Source of the DNA: Panagrolaimus kolymaensis
Taxonomy: Eukaryota > Nematoda > Chromadorea > Rhabditida > Panagrolaimidae
Assembly (NCBI GenBank): GCA_028622995.1
Contig: JAJQJQ010000004.1
Span: 3,596,001-3,660,000, forward strand
Direction of reading: 5' to 3'
DNA: 64,000 nucleotides
Shown: one piece after another, positions 1 to 12,717 of the stretch
How positions within the stretch are numbered: position 1 is the first letter of the stretch
Layout: each line of letters starts with the position of its first letter
Notes under the pieces: model-generated
Seen by the model: the letters and a program-made list of their open reading frames with translations, nothing else
Told to the model about the DNA's origin: nothing
Databases searched by the model: none
Made by a program: the position numbers and the translations under genes

Positions 1-713
1 GATGGCGGCGTAAATGTTTCTTCACCCAATATTTTTAAATTAATTCCATTTTAGTTTTTGTGCTTGCTGCCATTGTTTTGTTCTTCACATCGAAAATTTA
101 TTGTTATTTCTTTTTTTTAAAGTCCTCCATGAGTTTTTTTTATCGTCGGATCATTCATTGTCCGTGAAAAAAGTGAAAATGACAACGGAAACAGAAAAAG
201 AGTCATCTCAAAAGCATAGGAAGAAAGATATCCAATGAATAATCAATATTAAATAAAAAAAATAAAGTTAAAAAGTAATACCCGAAAAAAATGAAATTTC
301 TAACTTTCATCAATGAATAAAAAGTGAAGGGCGCTAAAGTAAAAGTGAGAAAAGTTTACGTCATTTTTAAAATAAGTTTCGCATCTTTGACGGACATGAA
401 GTAGTATCTTAGAGTTTAAGTGTGTGTCTTTTTATGGATATACTTAATAGAGAGGGATGAGAGATGAATTGGTCAAGTAGTGATTGAAAAAAGTTTTATG
501 AAATAAAATGTTCGAAGGCGTTTGAGCAAAGTAAGAAAGAAATAAAATAAAAACCGTTTAATTATATATTCAAAATTTTAAGCTAAATTTTTACACTCAA
601 ATCTTCTTTTTTTTCAATGACTTTAAGTCTATGAAGACACTATTACCGAATTGTAAATTACCAAAACTTCAAATCAAGCATTCACACAATTTATATAAAT
701 TTGAAGAACTTAC
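1..713. other. AT-rich non-coding stretch at left edge
   Basis: I see no coding exon here on either strand. The prohormone-4-like gene on the minus strand ends its last visible exon at 714 with a good GTAAG donor, so this stretch is most simply the start of its next intron. That implies the remaining exons lie beyond the left edge. Confidence 0.5.
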
Positions 714-3700
714 GTGATAATGCAACTGCAACGGCATCAACTCCACCCAAACCAGATAATTGTGATTTAGCTTTGGGACCAAATAATTTAACAAAAAAAT
801 CATCCCCATGTGCATGAAGTAATGCCTTTAAAAATGATGCAGTTTCTTCAACAGGTGGACGAGCAGCTTAAAGATAAAAAGGTTAAAAAAAACAAAATAA
901 AAGTTACAGAATTTTTGATTAAATGAGAAAAAAAACATAAAATTTTAGTGGAAAAGGTAACGCATTTTTACGATTGAATAGTAATTTAAGCGAGCTTATT
1001 AATTTTTAATATGATTGGCGGTTTTTTTTTCACCTGTTTTTATCATTCATCCAAAAATAAAAATAAAAAACGTAAAAGAGCAAAAAAAAAATTTAGTGAA
1101 ACGTTTTTTTTGTTTTTAGATCTTTCAAAAATAAAAAAGGGAGCTTAATTAAATAAAGAATTTTTTGTTGTTTATTTTATTTTTATTAATTTAATATGTA
1201 CAAAACTTTTGTTTACTATGAAATGGGGGCAAAATTGAATTATTTTTGGCAGGAAAAAATGATGAAAAATATAAAGAAATTCTATTTTATTTTTATGTTT
1301 TATAAGAAAAATAAACACGTACCTGCTGTACACATTTGTGGGTTCTCGTCGAATTCATCTCCACAGTCTGATGATCCATCGCATAAATACCTAAAATAAA
1401 TATATAGTTTAAAACTTTGATAAATTTTAGTTTAAAAAGTAAAAGGGAAAAAATTTAATGTTTGAAAATTTGCTAAATACAAGTGAAAAACATAAAAAGC
1501 GCAGTATTAGTAAAAAAGTTATTAATGCTATTATATTTAATGGGATCGACGTAAACAATTCCCTTGGTAATGCACTTACATAAACTCCTACATTCTTTTA
1601 CTAAAAAAAATTCTCGAAAAGTTTTTACTTTCAACTTAACTTTGTATGTTAAAAATGTAGGAAAATCACTACAAAGCGCTTTTAGTTTAAAGGACCCTGC
1701 TCATTTCATCTTTTTTGAAATTTGTTTTCAAAACCGCGGCTGGATATTCCATCATGCCGCAACGTTGCAAAAGGCTGAAGCGGCAGTTTTTCATACTTGA
1801 ATTTTTTGTCAATCAAAAAAAGCATTTCTCAACAAAAAAGCATTTCTTCTTCTTCTTTTTCCACCTTTTCTTTAAGATGAATACATATTTTACACTTTTA
1901 GTTGTTATTTTCAAGGTATCTATTGGTTTTATAGCATATTGGTAGGTATTAACAATACTATTAGCTTACATTTCGGCTACTCGTTGGTTATTTTATTCCG
2001 TTTTTGACATTTTTTTTGTAGTTAGTGGTGGAATTATGGCTACATTTTTATATGCACGGAAGTATGAGATGATCTTCATCTTGAATTCGATAGATGTTTT
2101 GCCGTAACTTGCTTTGAACGTAAAAGTATAATAAGATGAAAAGTTAATCCGCCCTTCTTTGTTCACCACACTGGTTATAAACATTTTCTTATCAACAACC
2201 CAAAACATTTTATTATTGGTTGATCATAGTATCGAACTTTTCTTCCATACATATGCCAATTACAATAATGTTACACGAAGTATGATTACTATAAAAACGG
2301 CCGTTTGTGCTGAATAATGTAATAACTGAACTCATTTATTTATTACATATTTTCTTTGCTATGATGAGATGACTGGCACTTCAAAAACAGCTTCTATTAC
2401 ACAATAATCACCGAATGTAATTTCAATAATGCTTTTACTTTCCAAGAAGAATGTAAATGCTAACCAAAAATTGTTGTTCATTCAACTTTTGTTTGCCACT
2501 TCGAATCTTTACATTGCGTTTTCAATGAAACCGAACTTTTGTTGTATTTAGATGGCAGTTTTAGTTAATCGAAATATGAACAATAGCTTATAAAGATGTA
2601 AAAAACCGAAATCTTTATAGTTGAGATAAACTCATGTGACTGGGGCTTCGAGTAACATCGAAAAGTCTAATTAGTTTGATGGCGAAGTAGTGAAATAGCT
2701 AAAACTTGTAGTTTTGGTTTTAGTATTATAGCTGCGAGTAAAAAAAGTAAGTATCTTTATTCCATCGCCCAAGTTGAAAGAAGACATTTGTGCGCATGCT
2801 AACCGTAAGTTGAAAAAAGTTTCATCACTATCTAGATTCGAAGATGTATTGAACCACAAAGGCTGTAATAACTAATTCTTGGAGACAATTGAAAGGGAAA
2901 TGGTGGAATTATACAACCTCATAACTTTAGATATGAATTATTGGTTGTATAGGAATAATGCAACGTTTATGATTGAGCCAAAATTAGAGATCAGCGATGT
3001 CAAATATCTTGTGGAAGTAAAAAGCAACAAGTAACATAGGTTGGAATAAAAGGCAAAGAGGTAATCGATGTATGAAATCAAGAAAAAGCATTTTGGGTGT
3101 AAAAATTCGAGGAAAACGAGGAGAAAATCAAGAAAAATTTCCAATGAGTAACTAAATTGTGGATTAATAACATTATTACATACATGCTAATTGTTTTCAA
3201 CCTCATTCAAACAGTGATGGTTATAAGGGGAATAAAAAACTATGTATTCATCTTAAAGAAAAGGTGGAAAAAGAAGAAGAAGAAATGCTTTTTTGTTGAG
3301 AAATGCTTTTTTTGATTGACAAAAAATTCAAGTATGAAAAACTGCCGCTTCAGCCTTTTGCAACGTTGCGGCATGATGGAATATCCAGCCGCGGTTTTGA
3401 AAACAAATTTCAAAAAAGATCAAAAGAGCATGGTCCTTTAAGTTTAAAACATCTTTATACTTTTTTGAGTAAAAAATGAAGGTTCCATTTTTAATGCTCA
3501 AAAAATGCCAGTACAGTAAGATTTGCAGTAAGATTTGATTTCAGAAAAAAACAAAGTCAAACTTATAAATTTTACGTTTAAATAAATAAATAATAAAATA
3601 CCTGATTGAAATGCAATCACCATTAGGGCATTGAAAAGGATGCCATGTAGGACATGGAGAAATTTCGGGTGGATTACGTTTTCCACCTCTTATATATTCT

Positions 3701-3783
3701 CGAATACTAAATGCATGTGTGCCACTAATAAAAATTGAAAATAAAATTGTAAATCCAACTAATAATTGTATTAATGAAGTCAT
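714..3783 (-). CDS. Prohormone-4-like secreted protein with LDL-receptor class A domain (partial, 3' end off window)
   Basis: Exons (minus): 3602-3783, 1323-1390, 714-866; later exons are outside the window. The start ATG at 3783 opens a hydrophobic signal peptide (residues about 1-25, ending near THAFS). A single LDLa module follows, with a [11 protein letters not shown] segment and then [19 protein letters not shown] across the first intron. After that comes an [20 protein letters not shown] tail. This combination of LDLa plus a PPVEET tail is what I know from the prohormone-4 family of insects and nematodes. In that family the LDLa acidic residues bind calcium; the physiological role is poorly defined. 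Splice phases close exactly (AG|G and G|CT). The first intron is unusually long (2.2 kb) because it contains a transposon. The family call is from recalled similarity; the domain call is direct. Confidence 0.75.
1691..1887 (+). repeat. Left terminal inverted repeat of the TTAA element
   Basis: It mirrors 3241-3437. Matching stops where the left arm reads ATACATATTTTAC and the reverse of the right arm reads ATACATAGTTTTT. Confidence 0.8.
3241..3437 (-). repeat. Right terminal inverted repeat of the TTAA element
   Basis: Reverse complement of 1691-1887, with mismatches only close to the outer tip. Confidence 0.8.
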
Positions 3784-6080
3784 TTCAATTTTTATGTTTT
3801 CACCCCGCTATTGTTTGTTTCTACAAAAAATAAAATAAATTAGAAAACGAAGAAAAATATAAAACACAGTAACAAAACGAAAGAAAAAAGATTTGTTTCA
3901 AGCTGTCATAAAACGGAAGAAAGAAAGTAAGAAATCATTGTCAAATTTTCTATGACCTCATATTTGATGAATTTGTTTTGCAGCAAAGAAAGCTCCAAAT
4001 TCATGGAACTAATTTATAATAAATAAAAAATAAATGCATTAATACCTTGATGATTTTCTTTTAGGATTAAAAAAACAAAGAAAAAAAGGAACATAGTAAA
4101 AAAATATTTGAAGGCAAAAGTTAGAAGTCGAAACGGGAAAAAATAAAAATGGTGGCGACATTATAAGTCAAAATGCGGATGTTGAATGCGCTGCTGTTGG
4201 TTGAGCCCCGTAAATAATAAAGAAGCAGGAGAAAGAAAGTAAAAAGGGCCGCCTTCCTTTTTATTTTTCAATGACGCCAAATAATTTATTTTTTATAAAA
4301 AGTTATGAAGTTAAAAAATGTTTTTACCTTTTTAATTTTAAAGCTACCGTAATTTCAACAACAAAAAGTATTTTGTAGTGAAATCTAAGTTTGGGTTTTA
4401 AATACACACGACAGATGTAGTTTGGTGATGGAACACAAAAGCAAAGGCAAAAGTCAGTTTTTTTTGTTTTAAATAAAAAATAAACAAGATTTGACAGCTT
4501 GCTTTTATGCTTAAGGGTATTAAAATAAAAAGAGAAAAAGGAGGCGGATAATAGATAATATTGCAAAAATAGATAGACAAAATGAGAGAATATAAGCTTG
4601 TTAAAAAAAATAATGGAAAAGATTGAATTGAATATTCATGAATTAAATTTCAAGAAATTAGCGCAAAAATTACTAAGAAATTTTCTTCGACAACAAAGAA
4701 GCTTTCCATCATCCATTGAAAAACAAAGAATCTTTAATTTAAAAAAAAGTGACGTAAACTTTTTTTATTTTATTTTTCATCGAGATGCCACCACTCTCAT
4801 ATAACTTTTGTTTAAACTTTTTTTTATACGGTGATGACTAAAAAAGCAAAGCAATTATTTGAGGAAGGAAAATCTCTGTTTTGCATAATAAATCATTTAA
4901 ATTCAATGATTATCTTCCACTCCTCCTTCCATTTCTTGAACATTGATAGTAGTGGCTTTTCTTAAAACTTTGTTTTTTCGATTTCCTCATTTTTTTTTAG
5001 TTTCGGTGTATTTGTTTAATCATTTTATTTTTAAAATGCATGAAAAAATAAAAAAGGGATACAACAACCAAGCTTCTTGAAAACTTGAACCTTTTAGTAA
5101 GGAGAAAATGATGACAACAGAAATCAGACAATGGAAACAAAAAATATTTTTTAAATGGCATTATAAATTGAAAGAGAATTAAAAATGACAAGTTTTTAAG
5201 AAAAAGTAAGTTCTAAATATCAAATCAAGAAAAATGGAGCAAGTAAAAGTATTTCTAGCAAAACTCTCTAAAATTTTCTTTAACTTGGAACCATGCAAAC
5301 TTACTAACTCATCAAAGTTTAAAAATACACACTGATATCCTTTAAATACCAAAATTCAAAAGTATTACTTATTTTTTTTGTTGCTAAATACCACAAAGAT
5401 AAACTTTTAGCACTTCCGCCACCGCAAAAATCTTAAACCCAAAAATAGTTGCAATAAACTTTTTTGTTTGTTCTGAAGCATTCGTCATTTTTTGCTTTTT
5501 TAACTTCCTTTTTAATTCAAAAAAATAAATGTTCAATCAACTGTTAAAGCTTTTGTTTAGAGAAAGAAAAAAAATAACGGAGGAATGAGTTCAAAATTTA
5601 AGAAGAAAAAAAACATGCGGTTAAAAGAGCAATTATAAAACATAAAGATTTTTTTATTGAAAGACCAAAAAATTACAGTATACCCATAAATAGAATAAAA
5701 AACTTTGTTTTTTTGACAAATCAAAATATGTAGGTAGTCAATGACATTGTTTACATCTTTCTCAAATAAATAAGGATATGAGCCAATCCAATATTCCCAT
5801 GACAAGTTCCATGTAAAGCCTTATCTTTCAGCGAATATTTTAGGCAGATCCAAAATTTTGTCAACATACGACGCAATGCAGCTGCAAACAAAAAATATGC
5901 AAAATATTTTTCATCGCTTTTTTCTTCTTCAAAAAAATGCAAATTTTACAACATTTTTATCACCTCAAAAACATGATATAACATCGACATGATTTGAAAA
6001 AACCTTCATTTCTGATTTTTGTTACTGGATTGGATTCGCGCTATTTGCGAAAGCGCTCTCGAACTTTGAAGAAATTACTA
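3784..6080. other. Intergenic region without convincing genes
   Basis: This is 2.3 kb of AT-rich DNA between the divergent LDLa gene (minus) and the 6-kb gene (plus). Short ORFs are present but lack splice context or recognisable domains. One 63-codon minus-strand ORF (5751-5942) has a slightly protein-like tail (HGTCHGNIGLAHIL) but no supporting exon partners. The upstream exon of the next gene, if any, would fall at the right end. Confidence 0.4.
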
Positions 6081-6811
6081 ATGACTGGTGGAGGCATGGA
6101 ATGGGGAGTTGAAAAAACGCAAAGTGATCGATCAACAAAAGATAATTCTGTTACTGCCAATTCTCCTTCGAGTAAGTTAAAACATTTTCATTTTACAATT
6201 TAACAATTATTTGTTTTAGTCAAAATCCTTGGTGTTACTGATGTACGCGATGAAACTAAAGATCTCAAAAAGGCTACTATTACACCGCTTCCAACAATTT
6301 CACAAAGTGCAACACGCTTCACATCAAGATTGAGTGGGCAGAAAACTCCTGTAAATCGTTCGGTAAGTTATTGAGCAAAAAATAATAAAATTTAAATGCA
6401 CTTATTTTTAGCGTCAATTACTTAACAAAGATGGTAATCCGATTACTTGGGCACCAAAGAAAAGAAATCCACGTTTGAGCCGAAAGGTATGAAGATATCA
6501 ATGTTAATTTGGACGTCAAAGATAATTGCTATTTTTTTCAGGTAAAAGCTGAGCCAACTTCAGAATATAATGAACGAGATAAACGACGAATTGCTGATGC
6601 TGAAAAACGTTATACGATTCAAGGAAAAGCATTTGCATTGGTTGACTTTATGGAAGATATGGAAGATGGCGCAGATGTCAAAATAACCTTACCGCTACCA
6701 CCTGGAAAAACTCTTGCAGCTGTTTGTAAAGATTCTCAAAGCAAACGAAATTCAAAGAGTAAGAAAAGTAAAAGCAAGAAGAGCAAAAGCAAGAGCCGTC
6801 CACGTCACTAA
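6081..6811 (+). CDS. Small basic, probably nuclear protein (192 aa), unrecognised
   Basis: Exons: 6081-6171, 6220-6362, 6412-6486, 6542-6811, with clean GT/AG borders and a frame that closes over 193 codons. I chose the first in-frame ATG (MTGGGMEWGV). The same frame is open upstream without an ATG, so an earlier exon is possible. Visible features are a TP/S-rich middle, a WAPKKRNPRLSRK basic patch, an acidic FMEDMEDG segment followed by KITLPLPPGKTL, and a K/S repeat tail (SKKSKSKKSKSKS). This suggests a nuclear or chromatin-bound protein. The segment KITLPLPPGKTL vaguely recalls the C-terminal part of borealin, but I would not name it on that. The gene converges with the minus-strand gene that ends at 7008. 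A poly(A) signal AATAAA lies at about 6898. Confidence 0.6.
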
Positions 6812-7007
6812 ACTTGGCTAATTATTTTGTAATTATACTAATATGTAAATGATATTAATGTACTAATTTGAATGATTTGTAATATGTAAATGTGACAATA
6901 AAGAATTTTGAAATTGTACCAAAAAATGCGTTCAAAATATGTTTTTATTGTTGGTTAATATAAATAATACAAAAAAGAGTAAATATAACATAATAACATA
7001 ATTAATT

Positions 7008-8457
7008 TTAACACTCTTCAACAATCTCCGAAACAATATCATGAGAAGATGGAATCCTAAGAATTTGTTTGATTTCATTTCGAGTTAATCCTGAAGTGGC
7101 TTCTCCATCGTAAATGCTGTTCTCATATTGAGATTTTTGGTTATAATAAAGGGAACTACTGAAGTTGGAAGCAGCTAGGAAAGAAGCTTCAGAAAGTGAA
7201 AGCATTCCAAAAATAAAAGTAAAAACATAATTTCCGCAATAACATATAAGGCTTCGTGAATCAATAATAAATCTGACACGTCGAGGATCACAAAGTTTTG
7301 GGAAGTTTGAAATTTCTGCTTTGTAAGTGAATCTGAAAATTATAAAATGATGGTGGAAGAGTTCAATAAATTAGTAACGATTGTTGGAAAGCTAATAAAA
7401 TGGATTTTCTGGAAAACTTACTTTGCTTTTAATTTTTCTTCATTGATGGATACCGTGTACAAATTGGCTTTGTAATCGGTGGAACCTTCAAACTTTTCAA
7501 AAGCTAAGCAATAAAGCCCAATTGCACTGCTATAAAATCCAGCATAAATACATTCCTTCAAATCTGATTCAGCAATAATCTCCAATTTTCTTTCTAATTC
7601 AAGGTCTGTTCCAACTAATACTAATTCATAATCATGAAACTGTACAGCTTTTCCCAAATCGATTACACCAATATTTGATTGAATATTTAACCCACCAGCA
7701 ATAATTCCAATGGATTCTTGAAAGGTGCAAACTTTTTTTTCAATATCTAGTTTAAGCTTGAGTTGGAAGCAATCAATTAAAGAACCCGTTTCAAATGAAA
7801 ATCGCGGTAGCGGTTCAGCATGCCATGGAGTAATGATAATTTGGGATGGATCATTTGGGCTTTGAAGTACATAACTTCCGCAACATTCATTACACAAAGC
7901 TTTGGAAATTTCGCTAGGGATATGGTTGCTTTCGTAATCAATAGTAACATTGGTTTGAAGGTTCATCGATGATAGATAAAAATTAAAATCATTCTGGGTA
8001 TTTTTCTGAAAAGTTAGTAAATTTTTTAAAATGATTTATAAAATTTTGATTAATTATTTACCGTTCCATAAGAAGCAACATAAAGTTCATCACCGATGAT
8101 TCCATAAGCAGCCGAAACACCTTCGCTACAAAAGCATGTGTTTTGATTTGAAATCTTGTAATTCCAAACAAGTTCCCAACTACCAGTATTGATAACCTTT
8201 TTGCGATAAATATTTAATTCTTCCCGAAAAGAATTAGCCGAATACAAATAACCATTGTGAATTCCAATTAAAGTTCCATAAACATCGCCATTTATATTTG
8301 AGGTTGAATGTTCAGAAATAAAAAACATATTTAAATAAAAGCAAATATAAATAAATATATAAATATGGAGAATTCTGAATTCGGAGAGAACAATAATAAA
8401 ATGATGATGGGTTTCAGAATTCCCAAAGAATTGCAATGGTTTTTTTATTGGCCTCAT
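7008..8457 (-). CDS. Unknown 434-aa protein with N-terminal hydrophobic anchor
   Basis: Exons: 8062-8457, 7422-8005, 7008-7332. Junctions fall in frame and the total is 435 codons including the stop. The N-terminus has a strongly hydrophobic stretch (residues about 22-45, rich in I, F, Y, L), compatible with a signal anchor. The middle contains repeated short hydrophobic strands and paired cysteines (CFCSEG, CNECCGSY). Near the C-terminus a second hydrophobic stretch (ICYCGNYVFTFIFGML) precedes a polar tail. I recognise no family; a secreted or membrane beta-rich protein is inference. The start lies 116 bp downstream of the METTL25B-like stop on the same strand, a spacing typical of nematode operons, but I see no clear trans-splice acceptor in that gap. 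Confidence 0.6.
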
Positions 8458-8573
8458 TTAATAGTTGTCAAGTGACTATTATCTTGCACCCCAGGTTACG
8501 CTGCAATATAAAAAAAAAGAAGAAGAAAGCTTTCCAGAACTATGAATTCGATAATGTAATGAATGCTCTTTAT

Positions 8574-10101
8574 TTAAACCACATTTGAACTAATAATACA
8601 CATATTTCGTGGAGATTGCAAAACATCAAAAAGAGCTAAGAAATCAGCAGAATGTCCATTTTCTTTAAGATACAAAGCAGAATCAACGAGAATCAAAGTT
8701 TCCATTGGAGCTTGAATTGCTGATTGAAACATCTGAAACAAAAAAGATTTTAATTCCTTTTCCAAAAGTAAACAGAAACCCACCGAAAATGGTTGAATAC
8801 AATCTTTAAATTTACTAAACCTTTCAAAAGCTTGCTTTAATTCTTCTTCTTTGATTGATCTTTCATTTGATAAAACTCCATGCTTTTCACAAATTGTTGA
8901 AATTAAATCACCTTTGAGATTTCGATTTGTGCTCCTTTGACCATTGTTTTCTGGGAAAACAGTTTCAATCACAGCTCGATTAAACACAGCATCTTTATGA
9001 GCTTCAAATTGTTGAGAGGTTTGAAGACTCCATTTTATTATTTCTCGATCACATGCAAGTCTAAGAGCGGGTGCTTTGATAACCAAATTTGCTTCTTTCA
9101 TTTTAGATTTCATTGTTTCACTAATTGACCATCCATTTTCTTCATCGTTCGTTCTTTTATGATAGCAGCAACCAAAAGTAAATAATAAAGGCATTTTTGA
9201 AGGTTCAATGGAAACTTTAATTTGTAGCAAAATTTTTTGAAGATCTCCACAACCATGAAGTGAAACCAAAGCAACAGGTCCATGAACTTCCACTAATTCT
9301 TTTATCATTGAAATTGATTCCGTCGTAACAAATGAGTTTATAATAAGTGAACTTGCTGAAAAAGAAAAAACAACGGATTAGAGGTTTTGAGAAAATTGAC
9401 AACTTACGATTTATTTGTTGAGCAGCTTTGCAAAATTCTGGATTAGCTTCAATTCCAACACATTTGAGTCCAAAATGTTCGAGAATTTTTATCAAATTAC
9501 CCTAAAACTTTATTAAAATTCTTGATTTATTCTAAACGATCCTTCCAATACCATTTTCTTCCGTTTAACGTCGCATCATTAAAATAATACAACAAACAGA
9601 CAATTAAAATAAATCTTACCGTTCCACATCCAATATCAATCACAGTTTTAATTCCAACTTTCTTGCATTCTTGAATCAACTTCGGTAAAATTTGTTTTAT
9701 TTCATATTCCTTTTTATTTTTCATTTTGACAAAAAGATTTTTTGGTATTTCCATGACATTCAAATCATTTGAATTTGGCTTTGATTGCAAAATCGAAAGT
9801 CGATGAATGTGATACAAAAATTCCAGAAGCTTTGGATCCATCGTTTCTTGAAAAGTTTTATCATTTGGAATTTTTTTGAGTTCAGTTTCAGACAATTTAC
9901 AGAAACTTTGCCACTAAAAACTAAAGTTTACATAAGCTAATAAAAATTTAGTAAGGTTATTACTTTTTGTTCGAAGTCTGAAATTACATCCGATTTGAAG
10001 ATATCTTTGTTAGGAAATTTATACATATATTCATATTCTTTTATAAAACTTATTAATTCATTTAAAAATCCATCATCTTCAAATGCATTACTATTTAACA
10101 T
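8574..10101 (-). CDS. METTL25/METTL25B (RRNAD1)-like methyltransferase
   Basis: Exons: 9964-10101, 9620-9913, 9408-9501, 8784-9355, 8574-8732; 418 aa with all phases closing. A Rossmann SAM-binding motif VIDIGCGTGN spans the intron at residues about 138-147. It is followed by GIEANPEFC (acidic residue for the ribose) and then by VSLHGCGDLQ and FGCCYHK, which are characteristic of the METTL25 group. The C-terminal TLILVDSALYLKENG and SPRNMCI segments match the family end. The last intron (8733-8783, 51 bp) has no in-frame stop, so an unspliced reading would look continuous; splicing is favoured because it restores the family spacing. Members are presumed SAM-dependent methyltransferases; the substrate is not something the sequence shows. 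The stop codon overlaps an AATAAA. Confidence 0.85.
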
Positions 10102-10585
10102 TGTTAATTCCTAAAATTCTTGTCATGTTTAAAAGTTCGCAAATTTTCGATACAATGCAGACTAAATGAATCATAACTGAATTTGTCTCGTTTTTAAAAA
10201 AAATCAATGCAACTCTTTATTTAAAAAATATACATACATAATCAAAATACAATTCAAGCAACAAATAAACAAAAAGAGTGATAGACAATTAACAGAAAAA
10301 ATCAATAGGATGATGAGCACGCGTCAAGAAAACAGATTATTATTACAGTATTTAGAGACCTTTTAGAAAGATAGAAGACCGGAAAAAAAGTAAAGTGAGG
10401 GGACAGAAAAAAATAAAGCAAAGGTAAAGGTAAAAAAATCATTGAAAACGTTTTGTACTAGGCATAAAAAATCCAAATAAGAAAGTTATCATTTAAAAGT
10501 TACGGTAAAAAAATACAAAATAAACGATGCACTACAATGATAAATTCTAATTTGGCTCAAACAACGTTTTTTTTTTGTAAAAGAA

Positions 10586-12024
10586 TTAATAAGATGGAAA
10601 AAGAAAATGGTAGGCTTGAGTGAGTACGAAACTATATAATTTGATTTGAACAACAAAGCTTGTAACCCAGAAAAGATATTGGAGGACGATTTTGGACCAT
10701 GGAAAGATGATACGTTCACCAGTGTCATTTCGATTGAATTCACCAAATTGATAAAAGTTGTCGAGAAGTTGATCCTTTTCTTCATAAACCGCATACATCC
10801 AATCACGAAATTTGATTTCATCGTCAAAAGGTACCTATAAAAATCAAATGATTAAGGAAGCTTTAAGAAAATAACAAACTTCATCGGCTTTGAATATTTT
10901 GTAATGAACAGCAATATCACATTTTTCACGTGTGCCAAAACACATTGTCCATATACTTAATGGTTGACCATTGGGATAAGCAATAGTCATGTCGAGAATA
11001 TATTTGATTGGTGGTTTTGTTTCTTTGACATACTTCTTTTCACGAATGGCTCCAATTGTATCTTTGATAATTTCAATTTTGCTTCCACTTCGAGTTTTAA
11101 CCATTTCGCCTTCATCTTCACGAGGTCCAACTTCTTCGAGAATGGCTTTAACAGCTCCCATTCTTGGTAATGTGACATGTTCGAGATGAGGAAAACCATT
11201 TTTGCGTCCATATTCTTGTGATTGATCTATTCTTTTATAATAAAATCCACCTTCAGGAAAGAGAACAACCCATCGACGATCACGCTCCCAAAAGACATTA
11301 CGAAGATGTTCTTTGAGACGAGTAAGTTCGGTATCACGAGTTGCTTTACCTTGTGTAATGAAATAATCACCGTGCATTGAACCAATAATACCAAAAGGAG
11401 TCCATCGGAACACTAAAAATGGATGGTTCAAAGATTATCAAAAATTATAAAGACATACTTTGATCCATTAACCAAACAGTTTTACGTGATGCAACGCCTT
11501 TATGTTGTAAGACAGAGAATAAACATGGAACATCAGCGGTACTTTGATGATTGCACATTAATATAACACGATCGGAATCACAATATTGAGTTATGTCATC
11601 GCCATATTCGTAGACTAAAAATTAAAGGTTAAAAATTTTACACCAAAAAATATGATAGCTTACTGTCGTATCCAGCAGTATAGCCCCAATAACCAATGAA
11701 AGCTTGTAACCATCGGTAAAGTTTGCCTTCATATCCCCAATATAAACGAGGCCATAACGTTTTTGCCCATAACATCGGGATCATAAAACCCAAATATGCC
11801 AAAAGAAATAATGTAATATTCGAGATACAAATAACAAATCTTATTGGTGTTATAAATAACCATTTCAATTTATCCGACCATGAATTCAATGTTGACCATT
11901 TTGAACGAGATCCAGGTAGTTTCTTTGCTTGTCGTTTGCTTGATTCACTTCGTAATGGATTACGCTTGCGTTGTCGAATGGTATTAGGTGATGAAGGAGT
12001 TGATCGAGAATCAGAATCACTCAT
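10586..12024 (-). CDS. LPGAT1-like lysophospholipid acyltransferase
   Basis: Exons: 11664-12024, 11459-11614, 10880-11412, 10586-10834; 432 aa, frame closed. The N-terminus is polar and serine-rich. It is followed by a transmembrane region (residues about 65-95: FVICISNITLFLLAYLGFM) and a WAKTLWPRLY juxtamembrane stretch. The acyltransferase HX4D box is NHQSTAD, then come MDQMFRWTPFG, the glycine/substrate box LFPEGGF and the LPR motif in TLPRMG. The C-terminal hydrophobic segment (LFWVTSFVVQIKLYSF) matches the LPGAT1 topology. This ER membrane family transfers acyl groups to lysophospholipids. A TTTTAG acceptor lies about 20 nt 5' of the ATG, so trans-splicing is likely. The alternative start 17 codons upstream is not an ATG. 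Confidence 0.88.
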
Positions 12025-12717
12025 AGTTGTTTTGTTTCGTCGACTAAAATCACCAGAAAAATATAATATATTCAAAAATTTAACATAGTTTTTTCAATAG
12101 GAAGAAGAGAGAGTTTTAGTCATAAATAAAATGAATCAGCAACTAAAGGCATGCATGCAACAAAGCAACGTGTTATTCTTTTTTTATTGTCAAAATAAAC
12201 TTTGAGGTGTGGGTTCCTCTTTTTTTTCTTTTTTTCTTACAAAAAAATGATAGCAAGTAAACCACGCCTCCGTTAAAAAGCAAAAACAACGTCCTCCAAC
12301 ACAATTTGTTTTGAAATTTTTTTTTGTCAAGTAATGAACTCAAAGGAAAATTTTTTTGCAAGCGTAAAAAAATGTTCTAATCAAAAAATTCTTTTTAAAA
12401 TGGTATGATTGCGGCGTCAGCTGATTCATAATATGATTGCAATGCTTCGCGAACAAAACATAACGCAAACATTATAATGCGAAAGTAGAAAACAAAAATC
12501 ATCAAAAATATTAGACAAGCAAAAACTTGGTAAAAAAAAATTAATAATAGTTCAAACTTTATTACAAACACCCGTATATTTGATAATCTTTGCTATAATA
12601 AATCAAACAAAAAAGTAATACAATAAATTTAACGAAACAGAAAGACAGAACATAATGGCCGAATAAGAATAACCATGTAACAGCAATGGAAGAAGGATTC
12701 TTTAGAAGCAGGAGAAA
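12025..12717. other. Intergenic, no gene seen
   Basis: AT-rich DNA between the 3' end of the short TFIIA gene and the 5' end of the LPGAT1-like gene, both on the minus strand. No conserved coding segment or RNA gene is visible. Confidence 0.5.

Larger units (their letters stand above)
1691..3437. mobile_element. TTAA-flanked DNA transposon with 197-bp terminal inverted repeats (non-autonomous, piggyBac-like)
   Basis: The element is bounded by TTAA on both sides (1687-1690 and 3438-3441). Its ends are AGGACC at 1691 and GGTCCT at 3437. The terminal inverted repeats run 1691-1887 and 3241-3437 and differ at only a few positions near the tips (for example CCCTGCTCATTTC against CCATGCTCTTTTG). 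TTAA target duplication is the hallmark of piggyBac elements. The 1.35-kb interior has only short ORFs, none resembling a transposase, so it is probably a non-autonomous derivative. It lies wholly inside intron 1 of the LDLa gene. Confidence 0.75.

Noticed and set aside
5751..5942. 63-codon minus-strand ORF ending HGTCHGNIGLAHIL
   Set aside because: Protein-like at its end, but there is no start context, no splice partners and no family I can name; could be a gene relic but not supportable as a feature.
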